From the NCBI RefSeq assembly GCF_022163125.1, contig NZ_CP091881.1:3348001-3412000 (forward strand): a stretch of DNA of 64,000 nt. Reading direction: 5' to 3'. Shown here piece after piece: positions 43,839 to 53,489 of this stretch (position 1 is the stretch's first letter; each line of letters begins with the position of its first letter). The stretch is from Paenibacillus sp. HWE-109. GTDB taxonomy: Bacteria > Bacillota > Bacilli > Paenibacillales > NBRC-103111. A program made the position numbers and the translations under genes. The notes under the pieces were generated by a model. It searched no databases, was not told the origin of the DNA, and saw nothing but the letters and a program-made list of their open reading frames with translations.

Positions 43839-45961
43839 TAATTTGTGCCTCCAGTAGGTGGTTTAGAGGCAGTACCGCCTGCTTGACCTTGCCCATTTCC
43901 ATTGTTGCCAACCGGGATTGCCGGCCCGCTATTATTTTGTTTGGGCGAGGCGGAAGGCGATACCGTAGGGCTCGGCGATGCCGTTTTCCCACTCTTTTGA
44001 TCCAAATAATCTTGATATGTGCGCGTGATAGAGTTCACCAGACTATCGCCTTCTTTGATCAAGATAACGGCTTTCTTATCTGGAGAAACAATGACTTTCA
44101 CGTCCAGATTTTGCGCTTTGGACACTTTTTCTGTTTTGTATTCGAAATTCTCATACTGAGCGTCACTGACGACAATTTTGAACTCGGAATCCTTGCCTTC
44201 TGTCGTCGGCTTCACAGGAATGCTAACTGTTAATTGACCGGCATCTTCCGGCAAACCATCGCTGATCACCAGAGAAATTTCGGCACCGACAGAGACATCC
44301 TGATTTTTGGTAAAAGGAAACTGTTGAATGACCTTGCCTTTGGCGACTTTATAGCTTTTCTCGCGCGTAATGCCATTCACAGGGAGCTTAAGATTCAGCT
44401 TCGCAATCTGCGCCTTCGCTTCCGCTTCCGTCATGCCGATAAGATCAGGCATCTTGAACGTTTCCTTGGCTTTGCTGACGACAAATGTAATGGCTGCTTT
44501 CTCCAGTTCAAATTCTTCCCCGACAAGCGGCGTTTGTTTCAAAATTGTACCTGGAGCATCCTCGGTCGTCTCTTGGGTGATCGTAATCTGATCATCATTG
44601 ATCCCCAGAGCCTTCAGTTTCAACTTAGCATCCTTGAGCGGCTGCCCGGCGTAGTTCTCCATCTTGATTTTGGGAACGCCTTTGCTGACGTAGAGGGTTA
44701 CCTTCGTGCCTACGTTCATTTTCATGCCGCTAGGCTCTTGACGAATCACAATATCTTTGGCGAGTTTGCTGTCAGTGTCATACTCAACAGTGGAACCAAG
44801 CCTGACCGCCGTTAGTTCCGCCTGCGCCTGAATCAGCGGTTTGTTAATCACGTTCGGCACTTCGACGGTTTCTACCGCGAACATTCCTTTGACATACCCT
44901 ACCATGTACCACATCGCGCCAAGCACCATGAGCAGGACGACGATCCAAATTAACGGCTTAACCCAGCCTTTGCCTTTGGCAGGAACTGGCTCTTCACGCC
45001 AGGATGGCTTCTCCGGCTTCTCCGGTTCATCATCATCGAACGACTGGACCAACTGATCGGCGCGAATAGCCGGCATCACCAGCGTGCGCTCTTCGTCCAT
45101 CCCATAGGCATCCCAGAAAGCGACCTTCGCCTCATTGCGGCGATCCGGATTCAAACAGGTATCCAGATCCTCCATCATGAGTTTCGCGGATCGGTAGCGT
45201 TCTTCGGGCTTTTTGCGCATCGCCTTGAGAATAATGTTCTCGACGCTTTGCGGGATGAGCGGGTTCACCTTGCGCGGCTCTTCCACATCTTCTTGCAAAT
45301 GCTTGAGCGCTACCGATATCGGACTTTCCCCGAGAAAAGGCAGCTTGGCCGTCAACATTTGATACATCACAATCCCGAGCGAATACAAGTCGGATTTCTC
45401 CCCCGTATTCGTCCCTTTGGCATGCTCCGGCGAGAAATAATGCACAGAACCGACAACCGATCCAGTTTGTGTAATGGTGGAAGATGTAGCAGCGCGGGCG
45501 ATACCGAAGTCAGTCACCTTCACGCGGCCGTTTTTGCCGATCAGAATATTGTGCGGCTTAATATCCCGGTGAATGATTTCATTATGGTGGGCGTGGTCAA
45601 GCGCATCTGCGATTTGACTCGCGAAATGAACAGCGTCTTCCACCTGAAGCGGAGCTTTTTCCTTAATTAAATCATTTAAAGTTTTGCCTTCTATGTATTC
45701 CATCACAATGTAATGCACGTCTTCTTCTTGTCCCACATCATAAATACTGACGACATTAGGATGAGAAAGGGAAGCGGCTGCTTGAGCTTCTCTGCGAAAA
45801 CGACGAATAAACTCTTCGTCATGCACATACTGCTGGCGCAGCACCTTCACAGCCACTTTGCGATTTAATAGCAAATCATGCCCTTTGTAGACCAAAGCCA
45901 TGCCGCCTCCGCCGATGCGCTCCAAGATCTCATAGCGGCCTCCAAGCTTTCTACCGATCAA
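43838..45961 (-). CDS. prkC: Serine/threonine protein kinase with PASTA domains
   Basis: 707 residues. The N-terminal Hanks-type kinase has IGGGGMALVYKG, VAVKVL, HRDIKPHNIL and DFGIARA. A single membrane helix (WIVVLLMVLGAMWYMVGYV) near residues 330-350 precedes extracellular PASTA repeats (VEVPNVINKPLIQAQAEL and further copies). The C-terminus is Ser/Pro/Gly/Asn-rich. PrkC responds to muropeptides and controls germination, wall growth and translation. The TTG start overlaps the stp stop, so kinase and phosphatase are coupled. Confidence 0.96.
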   Translation of the reverse strand: MIGRKLGGRYEILERIGGGGMALVYKGHDLLLNRKVAVKVLRQQYVHDEEFIRRFRREAQAAASLSHPNVVSIYDVGQEEDVHYIVMEYIEGKTLNDLIKEKAPLQVEDAVHFASQIADALDHAHHNEIIHRDIKPHNILIGKNGRVKVTDFGIARAATSSTITQTGSVVGSVHYFSPEHAKGTNTGEKSDLYSLGIVMYQMLTAKLPFLGESPISVALKHLQEDVEEPRKVNPLIPQSVENIILKAMRKKPEERYRSAKLMMEDLDTCLNPDRRNEAKVAFWDAYGMDEERTLVMPAIRADQLVQSFDDDEPEKPEKPSWREEPVPAKGKGWVKPLIWIVVLLMVLGAMWYMVGYVKGMFAVETVEVPNVINKPLIQAQAELTAVRLGSTVEYDTDSKLAKDIVIRQEPSGMKMNVGTKVTLYVSKGVPKIKMENYAGQPLKDAKLKLKALGINDDQITITQETTEDAPGTILKQTPLVGEEFELEKAAITFVVSKAKETFKMPDLIGMTEAEAKAQIAKLNLKLPVNGITREKSYKVAKGKVIQQFPFTKNQDVSVGAEISLVISDGLPEDAGQLTVSIPVKPTTEGKDSEFKIVVSDAQYENFEYKTEKVSKAQNLDVKVIVSPDKKAVILIKEGDSLVNSITRTYQDYLDQKSGKTASPSPTVSPSASPKQNNSGPAIPVGNNGNGQGQAGGTASKPPTGGTN

Positions 45962-46722
45962 TTCTCATCACCCCTTTTTTCGTCCGAATCTTGATCATGC
46001 GCAAGTAAAACAACCGTTACATTGTCGTCTCCGCCTTCATCCAATGCACTTTGAATCAAATGTTCTGCCGCCTCTTCCAAGTTGGCATGAGATTTGACGA
46101 TTCGCTGAATCTCATTGGCATCGACCAAACCGCTCAGACCATCGCTGCAAATCAGAATAGTTTCTCCCGGCCGCCAGGCGTATTCATAGAGATCTACCTC
46201 CACACCGGGTTCTGTACCCAGTGCTCGGGTAATCCAATTCCGCCTAGGATGATGGTCCGCCTCTTCCATCGTAATCTGCCCGTTCTTCACAAGCTCATAC
46301 ACCAAAGAATGATCTTCCGTCAGCTGCGTGATCGCGTCATCCGTTATTTTGTAAGCTCGGCTGTCGCCGATGTGCCCGATAATAATAAGCTCCTGCGAAG
46401 CAATAACAGCAACGACTGTCGTTCCCATCCCGTGATAATTTTCTTGCCCCGAGGCAAATTCGTAAATCTTCTCATTTGCATGCTCGATGGCTTCCTTTAG
46501 CACCTGCTTGCAAGCTTCAACGGGCATTCCCCAATGGATCGACTGCAGCTGAGCTTGAATCATATCGATAGCCATTTGGCTAGCGATATCGCCAGCTTGA
46601 TGTCCCCCCATACCATCGGCAACAATAGCCAAAGAAAGGCCACTGAGCTCATGTTGTATCGTAGCGCGATCCTCATTCACTAAACGGACTTTACCGATAT
46701 CCGTACGGCTTACCATCTTCAT
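45958..46722 (-). CDS. stp: PP2C-type protein phosphatase
   Basis: 254 residues (PrpC/Stp). Metal-binding aspartates lie in NEDRA, IVADGMGGHQAGD, ICSDGLSGLV and GGDDNVTVVLL. It removes phosphate from PrkC targets. ATG 46722 has GAGGTG 8 bp upstream. It is 15 bp downstream of rlmN and overlaps prkC. Confidence 0.96.
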   Translation of the reverse strand: MKMVSRTDIGKVRLVNEDRATIQHELSGLSLAIVADGMGGHQAGDIASQMAIDMIQAQLQSIHWGMPVEACKQVLKEAIEHANEKIYEFASGQENYHGMGTTVVAVIASQELIIIGHIGDSRAYKITDDAITQLTEDHSLVYELVKNGQITMEEADHHPRRNWITRALGTEPGVEVDLYEYAWRPGETILICSDGLSGLVDANEIQRIVKSHANLEEAAEHLIQSALDEGGDDNVTVVLLAHDQDSDEKRGDEN

Positions 46723-46737
46723 CCGGATTTCACCTCA

Positions 46738-47805
46738 TTACTTGCTCTCCATATGCTTCGCGCGCAATTGTCCGCAAGCAGCTGCAATATCACTGCCTTG
46801 TTCGCGGCGTATGGTGGCATTAATTTTGCCCTTCTCAAGAATACGCTGGAAGGTGAAAATATCATCCCTGGGCGTACGTTTGAAATCCCGTTCAGCTACG
46901 AAATTCACCGGAATCAGGTTTACGTGGCTAAGCGGCATATCCTTCAATACCAGCGCAAGCTCCTCAGCATGTTCAGGTTGGTCATTCACTTCCCCCATGA
47001 GGGCATATTCAAACGTAATCCGTCTGCCTGTTTTGGCAATGTAATACTTACAAGCCTCGATCAAATCGACGAACGGAAATCTACGGTTGACTGGCATCAG
47101 CTTGGAACGAAGCTTATCGTTCGGCGCATGAATCGAAATCGCCAAATTTACTTGCAAGTTTTCATCAGCAAATTTGTAAATATTCGGCACAATCCCGCTT
47201 GTCGATACCGTAATATGACGCTGTCCAATGTTCAATCCCTTAGGGTGAATCATGACGCGCAAGAAATTCATCGTAGCTTCATAATTCTCAAAAGGCTCGC
47301 CAATCCCCATAATAACGATGGAAGAAATCCGCTCCTGCGTCTCGTCCAGCAGTTTCTGCGCTTTGACTACTTGAGCGACGATCTCTCCGGGCTTCAGATC
47401 CCTTTTGAGACCACCCAGCGTGGAGGCGCAAAATGTGCAGCCTACACGACAACCCACCTGCGTAGTAACGCAGATACTGTTGCCGTAGTTGTGCTTCATG
47501 ACAACCGTTTCAATCGCATTCTTGTCTTCCAACTCAAATAAAAACTTAACCGTACCATCTTGGGATTGATATTTGGCAATCTCGGTCAGCGTAACGAATT
47601 CAAACTGATCCTTAAGCTTGTCGCGCAGCGTTTTCGGCAAATTAGACATCTCATCAAAGCTGAATACCCGTTTGATATACAGCCAATCAAAAATTTGACC
47701 CGCCCGAAACGCGGATTCCCCATTCTCCTTCACCCAAACCTGCCACTCATCCCAATTCAAATCATACACAAACGGTTTCGCATTCTCACTTGCTTTACTA
47801 ATCAT
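46738..47805 (-). CDS. rlmN: 23S rRNA (adenine2503-C2)-methyltransferase RlmN
   Basis: About 355 residues; ATG 47805 is preceded by AGGTTGTGAT (GTG 47814 is the alternative). The radical-SAM cluster motif is VGCTFCAS within GCRVGCTFCAS, and the substrate cysteine lies near the C-terminus (DIAAACGQL). It methylates 23S A2503 and also tRNA A37, tuning peptidyl-transferase accuracy. Confidence 0.97.
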   Translation of the reverse strand: MISKASENAKPFVYDLNWDEWQVWVKENGESAFRAGQIFDWLYIKRVFSFDEMSNLPKTLRDKLKDQFEFVTLTEIAKYQSQDGTVKFLFELEDKNAIETVVMKHNYGNSICVTTQVGCRVGCTFCASTLGGLKRDLKPGEIVAQVVKAQKLLDETQERISSIVIMGIGEPFENYEATMNFLRVMIHPKGLNIGQRHITVSTSGIVPNIYKFADENLQVNLAISIHAPNDKLRSKLMPVNRRFPFVDLIEACKYYIAKTGRRITFEYALMGEVNDQPEHAEELALVLKDMPLSHVNLIPVNFVAERDFKRTPRDDIFTFQRILEKGKINATIRREQGSDIAAACGQLRAKHMESK

Positions 47806-47968
47806 ATTTATCACAACCTGTTGTTATTTGGACTATTTTTTTACTAATCTCATGTATTTTATCACAAAGCGGGCACGAACACACATCCTCATCTGCCGGA
47901 GATGCCTTTGGCAGCCTAATTCGTCTGTCCCGCCTGTCTGTGGTTCCGCTGGAAATGAACTCCCCCGG

Positions 47969-49426
47969 CTAAGCTCGCTTACGCAGCCGGGCGATGAAAA
48001 AACCATCCGAGTGGAACTGCTGCGGCAAAATCTGCACCATGCCGGTTGCGGCAGCCGCCGGATCTATGCTCGCGAAACGATCCGCAGGAAGCGGATCGAG
48101 TTCGAATTCGCTATGCTCGGCGAGGAATCGCTCGACCATGCCTGCGTTTTCGGCGTGCTCGATGGTGCACGTGCTGTAAACCAGCACACCGCCCGGCTTC
48201 AGCAGCCGGTGCACGCGACTTAAGATACCGTGCTGCAGCTCACTGATCGCATCGATCTCCGCTTCCTGCTTCGCCCACTTGAGATCCGGCTTGCGGCGAA
48301 TGACCCCGAGTCCTGAACAGGGTGCATCCAGCAGGATGCGGTCGAATGACTCCGCCGCAAAGTGCTCATCCAGCTTCGCCGCATCCATCACCAGCGTCTG
48401 AATAGACGACAGCCCCAGTCGCTCCGCCTGATCGGCGATCAGCTTCTGCTTGTGCTCATGCAGATCACAAGCCCAGATCTTGCCCACATCGTCCATCTTC
48501 TCGGCGATGTGCGCGGTCTTGCCGCCAGGGGCGGCGCAGCAGTCCAGCACCATCATGCCTGGACGCGGATCCAGAGCCTCGGCGACGAGCATCGAGCTCT
48601 CGTCTTGAATCGAGAAGTCCCCTTGCTGGAAGCCGGGGGACAGAGCCATGTTCCCGGCCCCCTGCACAAGGATGCCGGCCGGGGCCAGCTCTGACGCTTC
48701 CGCGCTGAGGCCGCTGCCCTGGAGCTGTTCCAGCAGCTCCAGGCGGCTGCGGCGCCTCGCGTTCGCGCGAATGCTCACATGCGGCGGCTCATTGTTCGCC
48801 GCACAGATCTGTTCCGTCAGCTCAGCGCCGAGCTGACGAATCCAGCGGCGCACGAGCCACTCCGGATGGGAGTGGCCCAGCGCTATGCGCTTCACATCGC
48901 CGAGCGCAGCCGGCAATGTGAGTTCAGCTTTGCTGCGAATGATCGCGCGCAGCACGCCATTGACCATGCCCGAGATGCCTTGATGGCCTCGGCGCTTCGC
49001 GATATTGACCGCTTCGCTCACGACCGCATGGTCGGGAATGCGGTCCAAATAATGCAGCTGATAGAAACTCAGCCGCAGCAAGCATCTAACCCAGGGCTCC
49101 AGCTTCGCCAGCCCTTTGCTCACAAAACGCTCCAAAAAGAAATCAATCGTATTTCTCCGTCCGATCGTCCCATAAACCAGTTCCGTCGCCAAGCCTGCAT
49201 CGGCTCGTTCCAGCGCATGCTTCTGCAAAATTTGATTCAGAAGTAAATTGCTGTACGAGTGATTCTCTTCAACCCGGATCAGCACATCCAGCGCCGCCTC
49301 TCGGGCGGAATGCTTAACAGCGCTGCTCTTCGCAGCGCCTGAGGATGATTGTGATGCAGAGGGCTTGCCAGCCCCCGGCGATTTCTGATGTCCTTGTTTC
49401 GGACGTGTTGGTTTTTCCGTTGACAA
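47969..49426 (-). CDS. rsmB: 16S rRNA (cytosine967-C5)-methyltransferase RsmB
   Basis: 485 residues. A basic, Ser/Gly-rich N-terminal extension (about 38 residues) precedes a NusB-like domain (ALDVLIRVEENHSYSN) and the SAM domain with LDCCAAPGGKTAHI and LLDAPCSGLGVIRRKP (catalytic Cys). It follows fmt by 50 bp. The gene is markedly GC-rich, which generates many long antisense frames. Confidence 0.96.
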   Translation of the reverse strand: MSTEKPTRPKQGHQKSPGAGKPSASQSSSGAAKSSAVKHSAREAALDVLIRVEENHSYSNLLLNQILQKHALERADAGLATELVYGTIGRRNTIDFFLERFVSKGLAKLEPWVRCLLRLSFYQLHYLDRIPDHAVVSEAVNIAKRRGHQGISGMVNGVLRAIIRSKAELTLPAALGDVKRIALGHSHPEWLVRRWIRQLGAELTEQICAANNEPPHVSIRANARRRSRLELLEQLQGSGLSAEASELAPAGILVQGAGNMALSPGFQQGDFSIQDESSMLVAEALDPRPGMMVLDCCAAPGGKTAHIAEKMDDVGKIWACDLHEHKQKLIADQAERLGLSSIQTLVMDAAKLDEHFAAESFDRILLDAPCSGLGVIRRKPDLKWAKQEAEIDAISELQHGILSRVHRLLKPGGVLVYSTCTIEHAENAGMVERFLAEHSEFELDPLPADRFASIDPAAAATGMVQILPQQFHSDGFFIARLRKRA

Positions 49427-49476
49427 ATCAACTACCTCATTTTTTGTTAAGTAATAATGAATTTAAGTCCTTGCAG

Positions 49477-50454
49477 CTATTCGTTGCCGCCGCCCAATAC
49501 CGTACCCGCAGCGATTTGAACGCCCCGAATAAATTCGGAAACAGGCATCGCTTTCTTGCCGGCAGGTTGAATTTCCGTCAGCCAGAGTGTGCCTTCGCCT
49601 GTCATAACTTCAATACCAAGCTGGCTGCTGCCCAGGACAGTCCCTGGTACCGGGTTATCGGCGCCTGCCGCAAAATTCCGGCTTTTCGGTTCCGAAGCAC
49701 TCTTAGGATTCGCGCTGGCCCATACCTTCATCACTTCGCCATTCCACAGTGTATACGCGCCGGGAGCAGGATGTAAGCCGCGAACTTGATTCCATAACTC
49801 CACGGCAGAACGAGACCAATTGATCAGCTCGTCCTCCCTGCGGATATTCGGCGAATAGATCGCGTCTGCTTCATTCTGTGCAACAGCCTGTATACGCCCT
49901 GCCAATAAATCAGGCAATGTCCGCTTAAGCAAATCAGCGCCAGCGATACTTAGCTTCTCGAACAACGACCCCGTCGTATCCGTATCTTCAATCGGAAGCT
50001 CAACTTTGGAAATCATATCGCCTGTATCCAAACCGACCGCCATGTACATAATCGTTACGCCAGTAACAAACTCGCCCCGCAAAACGGCATGATGAATCGG
50101 CGCACCGCCACGATATTTGGGCAGCAAGGAGGCATGGATGTTAATACAGCCATATTGTGGCAAATCGAGCACCGCTTTGGGCAGAATCTGTCCATAAGCC
50201 GCTGTTACAATTAAATCCGGCTTTAATTCCCGCAGGAGTTCAACGGAATCCGCTTGACGCAGCTTCACGGGCTGAAGCACGGGAATGCCATGCTTAGCCG
50301 CTTCAACCTTCACCGGTGTCGGCGTCAGGACGCGTTTGCGTCCCTTCGGCCGATCCGGCTGCGTAACAACCGTCGTAACGTTATAACCTTCCTCAAGGAG
50401 CGCTTGCAGGGAAGGAACAGCGAAATCCGGGGTACCCATAAAAATAATGTTCAC
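49477..50454 (-). CDS. fmt: Methionyl-tRNA formyltransferase
   Basis: 325 residues. It formylates initiator Met-tRNA. NIIFMGTPDFAVPSL at the start and the catalytic region CINIHASLLPKYRGGAP are diagnostic, followed by DTGDMISKVELPI. The C-terminal tRNA-binding domain has NWSRSAVELWNQVRGLHP. It overlaps def by 4 bp, coupling formylation with deformylation. Confidence 0.97.
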   Translation of the reverse strand: MNIIFMGTPDFAVPSLQALLEEGYNVTTVVTQPDRPKGRKRVLTPTPVKVEAAKHGIPVLQPVKLRQADSVELLRELKPDLIVTAAYGQILPKAVLDLPQYGCINIHASLLPKYRGGAPIHHAVLRGEFVTGVTIMYMAVGLDTGDMISKVELPIEDTDTTGSLFEKLSIAGADLLKRTLPDLLAGRIQAVAQNEADAIYSPNIRREDELINWSRSAVELWNQVRGLHPAPGAYTLWNGEVMKVWASANPKSASEPKSRNFAAGADNPVPGTVLGSSQLGIEVMTGEGTLWLTEIQPAGKKAMPVSEFIRGVQIAAGTVLGGGNE

Positions 50455-50933
50455 TCAGAATCTTCCTCTTCATCGCTGGTATAGGTTTTCGTAGCAAGAT
50501 CCGTAAACAGAATACCGTTCAAATGGTCGATTTCATGAAAAATACAGCGTGCCAGAAGCTCTGTACCCGTTACTTCAATCGGATTCCCATTGCGATCCTG
50601 CCCTTTAGCCGTCACATTCAGCGCTCTGGTAACGTCACCACGAAGGCCAGGTATGCTTAAACAGCCTTCTGCACCCATTTGCTCGCCACTGGAAGTCACA
50701 ACTTCGGGATTGACCATTTCAATAAGCCCGCCGTGTTCTTCACCGCAATCCATCACAATAACACGTTTGAGAATACCGATTTGGGGAGCAGCCAGACCTA
50801 CGCCTTCCGCTTCATACATCGTATCTGCCATGTCATCGAGCAATTTGTGCAAGTTGGAATTAAATTTCGTAACTGTGATCGCTTTCTCGCGCAGCACAGG
50901 ATCTGGATCTTTGACAATAATACGAATAGCCAT
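50451..50933 (-). CDS. def: Peptide deformylase
   Basis: About 160 residues from ATG 50933, with AGGTAGGTG upstream. All three motifs are intact: EGVGLAAPQIG, EGCLSIPG (metal Cys) and HEIDHLNGILF (two metal His and catalytic Glu). It removes the formyl group from nascent proteins. The short acidic tail (SDEEEDSE) overlaps fmt. Confidence 0.97.
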   Translation of the reverse strand: MAIRIIVKDPDPVLREKAITVTKFNSNLHKLLDDMADTMYEAEGVGLAAPQIGILKRVIVMDCGEEHGGLIEMVNPEVVTSSGEQMGAEGCLSIPGLRGDVTRALNVTAKGQDRNGNPIEVTGTELLARCIFHEIDHLNGILFTDLATKTYTSDEEEDSE

Positions 50934-50975
50934 AATGTGCACCTACCTTTAAAAGTCTTCGCTATTTGGGGTTCC

Positions 50976-53489
50976 TTACATCAAATATTGCGGATCAACA
51001 TCCACGCTAATCTGCAGCTTTTCCTTGGCTGAGCGCTCTTCAAACCACGCTACCGTTCGTCCAACGATGTCTGCAGCCTGATCTTCCCCCCGATATTTTA
51101 CCACGCATTGGAATCGATATCTATCCTTGATTCGGGAAATAGGCGACGCCACGGGTCCCAGCACGTCCATGTGGAACGATTGATCCGTCATGTCGGTGCT
51201 TGTAAATAAATCCACCTGTTTCGTTGAATACTCCAGGGCAATCTCTTTCAACCGCGTCACGAAGGCTTCCGCCGAACGTACCAGCAGGGGGACCTGCTCA
51301 TGCGAAAAAGTGACCAAAATCAACCGCTGATAAGGCGGGTAGCCCAAATTCGCCCGAATATCCAACTCATGATTCGCAAAAGCAATATAATCATGCTCAC
51401 TGGCATATTGCACGCTGTAATGTTCGGGTGTGTACGTCTGAACGAACACTTCCCCTTGCTTCTCATGACGGCCGGCTCGACCAGCTACTTGCGTCAACAG
51501 TTGAAAAGTCCGCTCAGCAGAGCGGAAATCCGGTATATTCAGCACCGTATCCGCTGCGATGACACCAACCAAGGTGACATCAGGGAAATCGAGGCCTTTG
51601 GCCACCATCTGCGTACCCAGAAGAACGTCAGCCTGCTTATCTCGAAACATCGTCAGCCATTTCTCATGGGATCCCTTTTCCGTTGTCGTGTCCACATCCA
51701 TCCGAATAACACGAATACCGGGAAATATTTTACTTAATTCCTCTTCCACACGCTGTGTTCCCGTTCCAAAATGGCGGATATGCTCCGATTGGCAGCTGGG
51801 ACACTGCGTAACCTCGCGCTCTGCGTAGCCGCAGTAATGACAGCGCAGCATCCGCGAGCTTTGATGATACGTCAGCGAAATATCACAGTGCGGGCATGTC
51901 GAGACGAAGCCGCACGTACGACACATCACGAATGTCGCATAGCCGCGGCGATTCAGGAGCAAAACCGTCTGTTCCTTCTTTTGTAACCGATCTTCGATCG
52001 CTTTATACAAGGACCTGCTAAACATCGAGCGATTGCCGTTCTTTAGTTCCTCGCGCATATCGACAATTGCGACCGGCGGCATCGGCCTGCTGGCTACGCG
52101 CTCCCGCATCGTCAACAGCCGGAATGGCGGTTTCTCCCGATCTCGTCGGCGTCTTGTCAGCTCAATACTCTCCAGCGAAGGCGTTGCAGAACCCAGCACG
52201 ACAACCGCATTTTGCTGCTTCGCTCTTTGCACCGCGACGTCACGGGTATGATATTTGGGGCTTTCCTCCTGCTTATAGGAGGACTCATGTTCTTCATCAA
52301 TGATAATAAGTCCAATTTGGGTAAAAGGAGCAAATATCGCGGAGCGAGCGCCGATGACCACTTTCACTTGTTTCCGCGTTATTTTACGCCATTCGTCATA
52401 ACGTTCGCCACCCGACAGACGGCTGTGCAGCACAGCGACCAAATCCCCGAAGCGCCCTTTGAAGCGCTCTACCATTTGGGGAGTCAGCGAAATCTCGGGC
52501 ACGAGCACGATGGCTTCTTTGCCCATATCCAAACATTGCTGAATCGATTGCAGATAGACTTCCGTTTTCCCGCTTCCCGTAACACCATGAAGCAGGAATA
52601 CTTCGTTTCTTTCAGCGGCGACAGCATCGCGAATTTCGGTAAAGACACTGCTCTGCTCTTCCGTTAACGGAAGCGGCTTCGTCCGCGCAAAAGCACGACC
52701 CGCATAAGGATCGCGCATAACCTCAACTTCGCGCAGTTCAATCCAGCCGCGGTCTGCCAAACTTTTGACCGTGCTGGCCCCGACTTCGCTCGTTTCCATC
52801 AAGGCTGTGAGCCGAATCGCATGCGGGTGCTCGATCAAATAGCGCAGCACATCCTGCTGTTTATTCGCCCTGGCTGGAAGCTCCGCCAACGCCTCTTCCA
52901 AGCCGGTTCCCCCTGCCGGGGGAAATACGGTTAACGCCTTCTTGGTGTTCATGCGATCCTTGACTTTCTGTTCTTCGGTAAGGATGCCTGTACTCAGCAA
53001 TTGTTTAATTAGCGGGCCGTCGCTGGCGAAACGCTCCATCAAAACGTCCATCGAAACGGATCCTTTGGCTTTCACAAAATCAACAATTTCTTGAAGATCA
53101 GACATGTCCAGCAGCGAATGCTCGGCAGATTCCTCGCCAACCGCAATGGATCGCTCATACTTCGCTTTCAGAGCAGCAGGCAGCATGGCTTGAAGCGCCG
53201 TCACTTCATGACACAAATACATGCGGCTGATCCATCTGCCCAGCAGGACCAGCTCACCTGTCAGAGGTGGCACCAAATCAAGGACATTGATGATCGGTTT
53301 GATGCGTTTAACATCCACCTGCGTCTCCTCATGCAATTCAACAACAAAGCCCTGCAGCACCCGGGGACCGAAAGGCACGCCAACCCGACTGCCGACTTCC
53401 ACCCATTTGGTCAAAGATGCAGGCACTTCATAATCAAAAGCACGATTCGTTTGCTTGGCAGGAACATCTACAATGACCTTAGCGTACAT
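50976..53489 (-). CDS. priA: Primosomal replication restart helicase PriA
   Basis: 837 residues. PriA reloads the replisome at collapsed forks. The N-terminal 3' DNA-binding domain is followed by Walker A (HGVTGSGKTEVY), the DEEH box (IIIDEEHESSYKQ) and the zinc-binding insert (CRTCGFVSTCPHC, CHYCG, CPSC). Helicase motif VI is QVAGRAGR. It overlaps the end of coaBC by 11 bp. Confidence 0.97.
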   Translation of the reverse strand: MYAKVIVDVPAKQTNRAFDYEVPASLTKWVEVGSRVGVPFGPRVLQGFVVELHEETQVDVKRIKPIINVLDLVPPLTGELVLLGRWISRMYLCHEVTALQAMLPAALKAKYERSIAVGEESAEHSLLDMSDLQEIVDFVKAKGSVSMDVLMERFASDGPLIKQLLSTGILTEEQKVKDRMNTKKALTVFPPAGGTGLEEALAELPARANKQQDVLRYLIEHPHAIRLTALMETSEVGASTVKSLADRGWIELREVEVMRDPYAGRAFARTKPLPLTEEQSSVFTEIRDAVAAERNEVFLLHGVTGSGKTEVYLQSIQQCLDMGKEAIVLVPEISLTPQMVERFKGRFGDLVAVLHSRLSGGERYDEWRKITRKQVKVVIGARSAIFAPFTQIGLIIIDEEHESSYKQEESPKYHTRDVAVQRAKQQNAVVVLGSATPSLESIELTRRRRDREKPPFRLLTMRERVASRPMPPVAIVDMREELKNGNRSMFSRSLYKAIEDRLQKKEQTVLLLNRRGYATFVMCRTCGFVSTCPHCDISLTYHQSSRMLRCHYCGYAEREVTQCPSCQSEHIRHFGTGTQRVEEELSKIFPGIRVIRMDVDTTTEKGSHEKWLTMFRDKQADVLLGTQMVAKGLDFPDVTLVGVIAADTVLNIPDFRSAERTFQLLTQVAGRAGRHEKQGEVFVQTYTPEHYSVQYASEHDYIAFANHELDIRANLGYPPYQRLILVTFSHEQVPLLVRSAEAFVTRLKEIALEYSTKQVDLFTSTDMTDQSFHMDVLGPVASPISRIKDRYRFQCVVKYRGEDQAADIVGRTVAWFEERSAKEKLQISVDVDPQYLM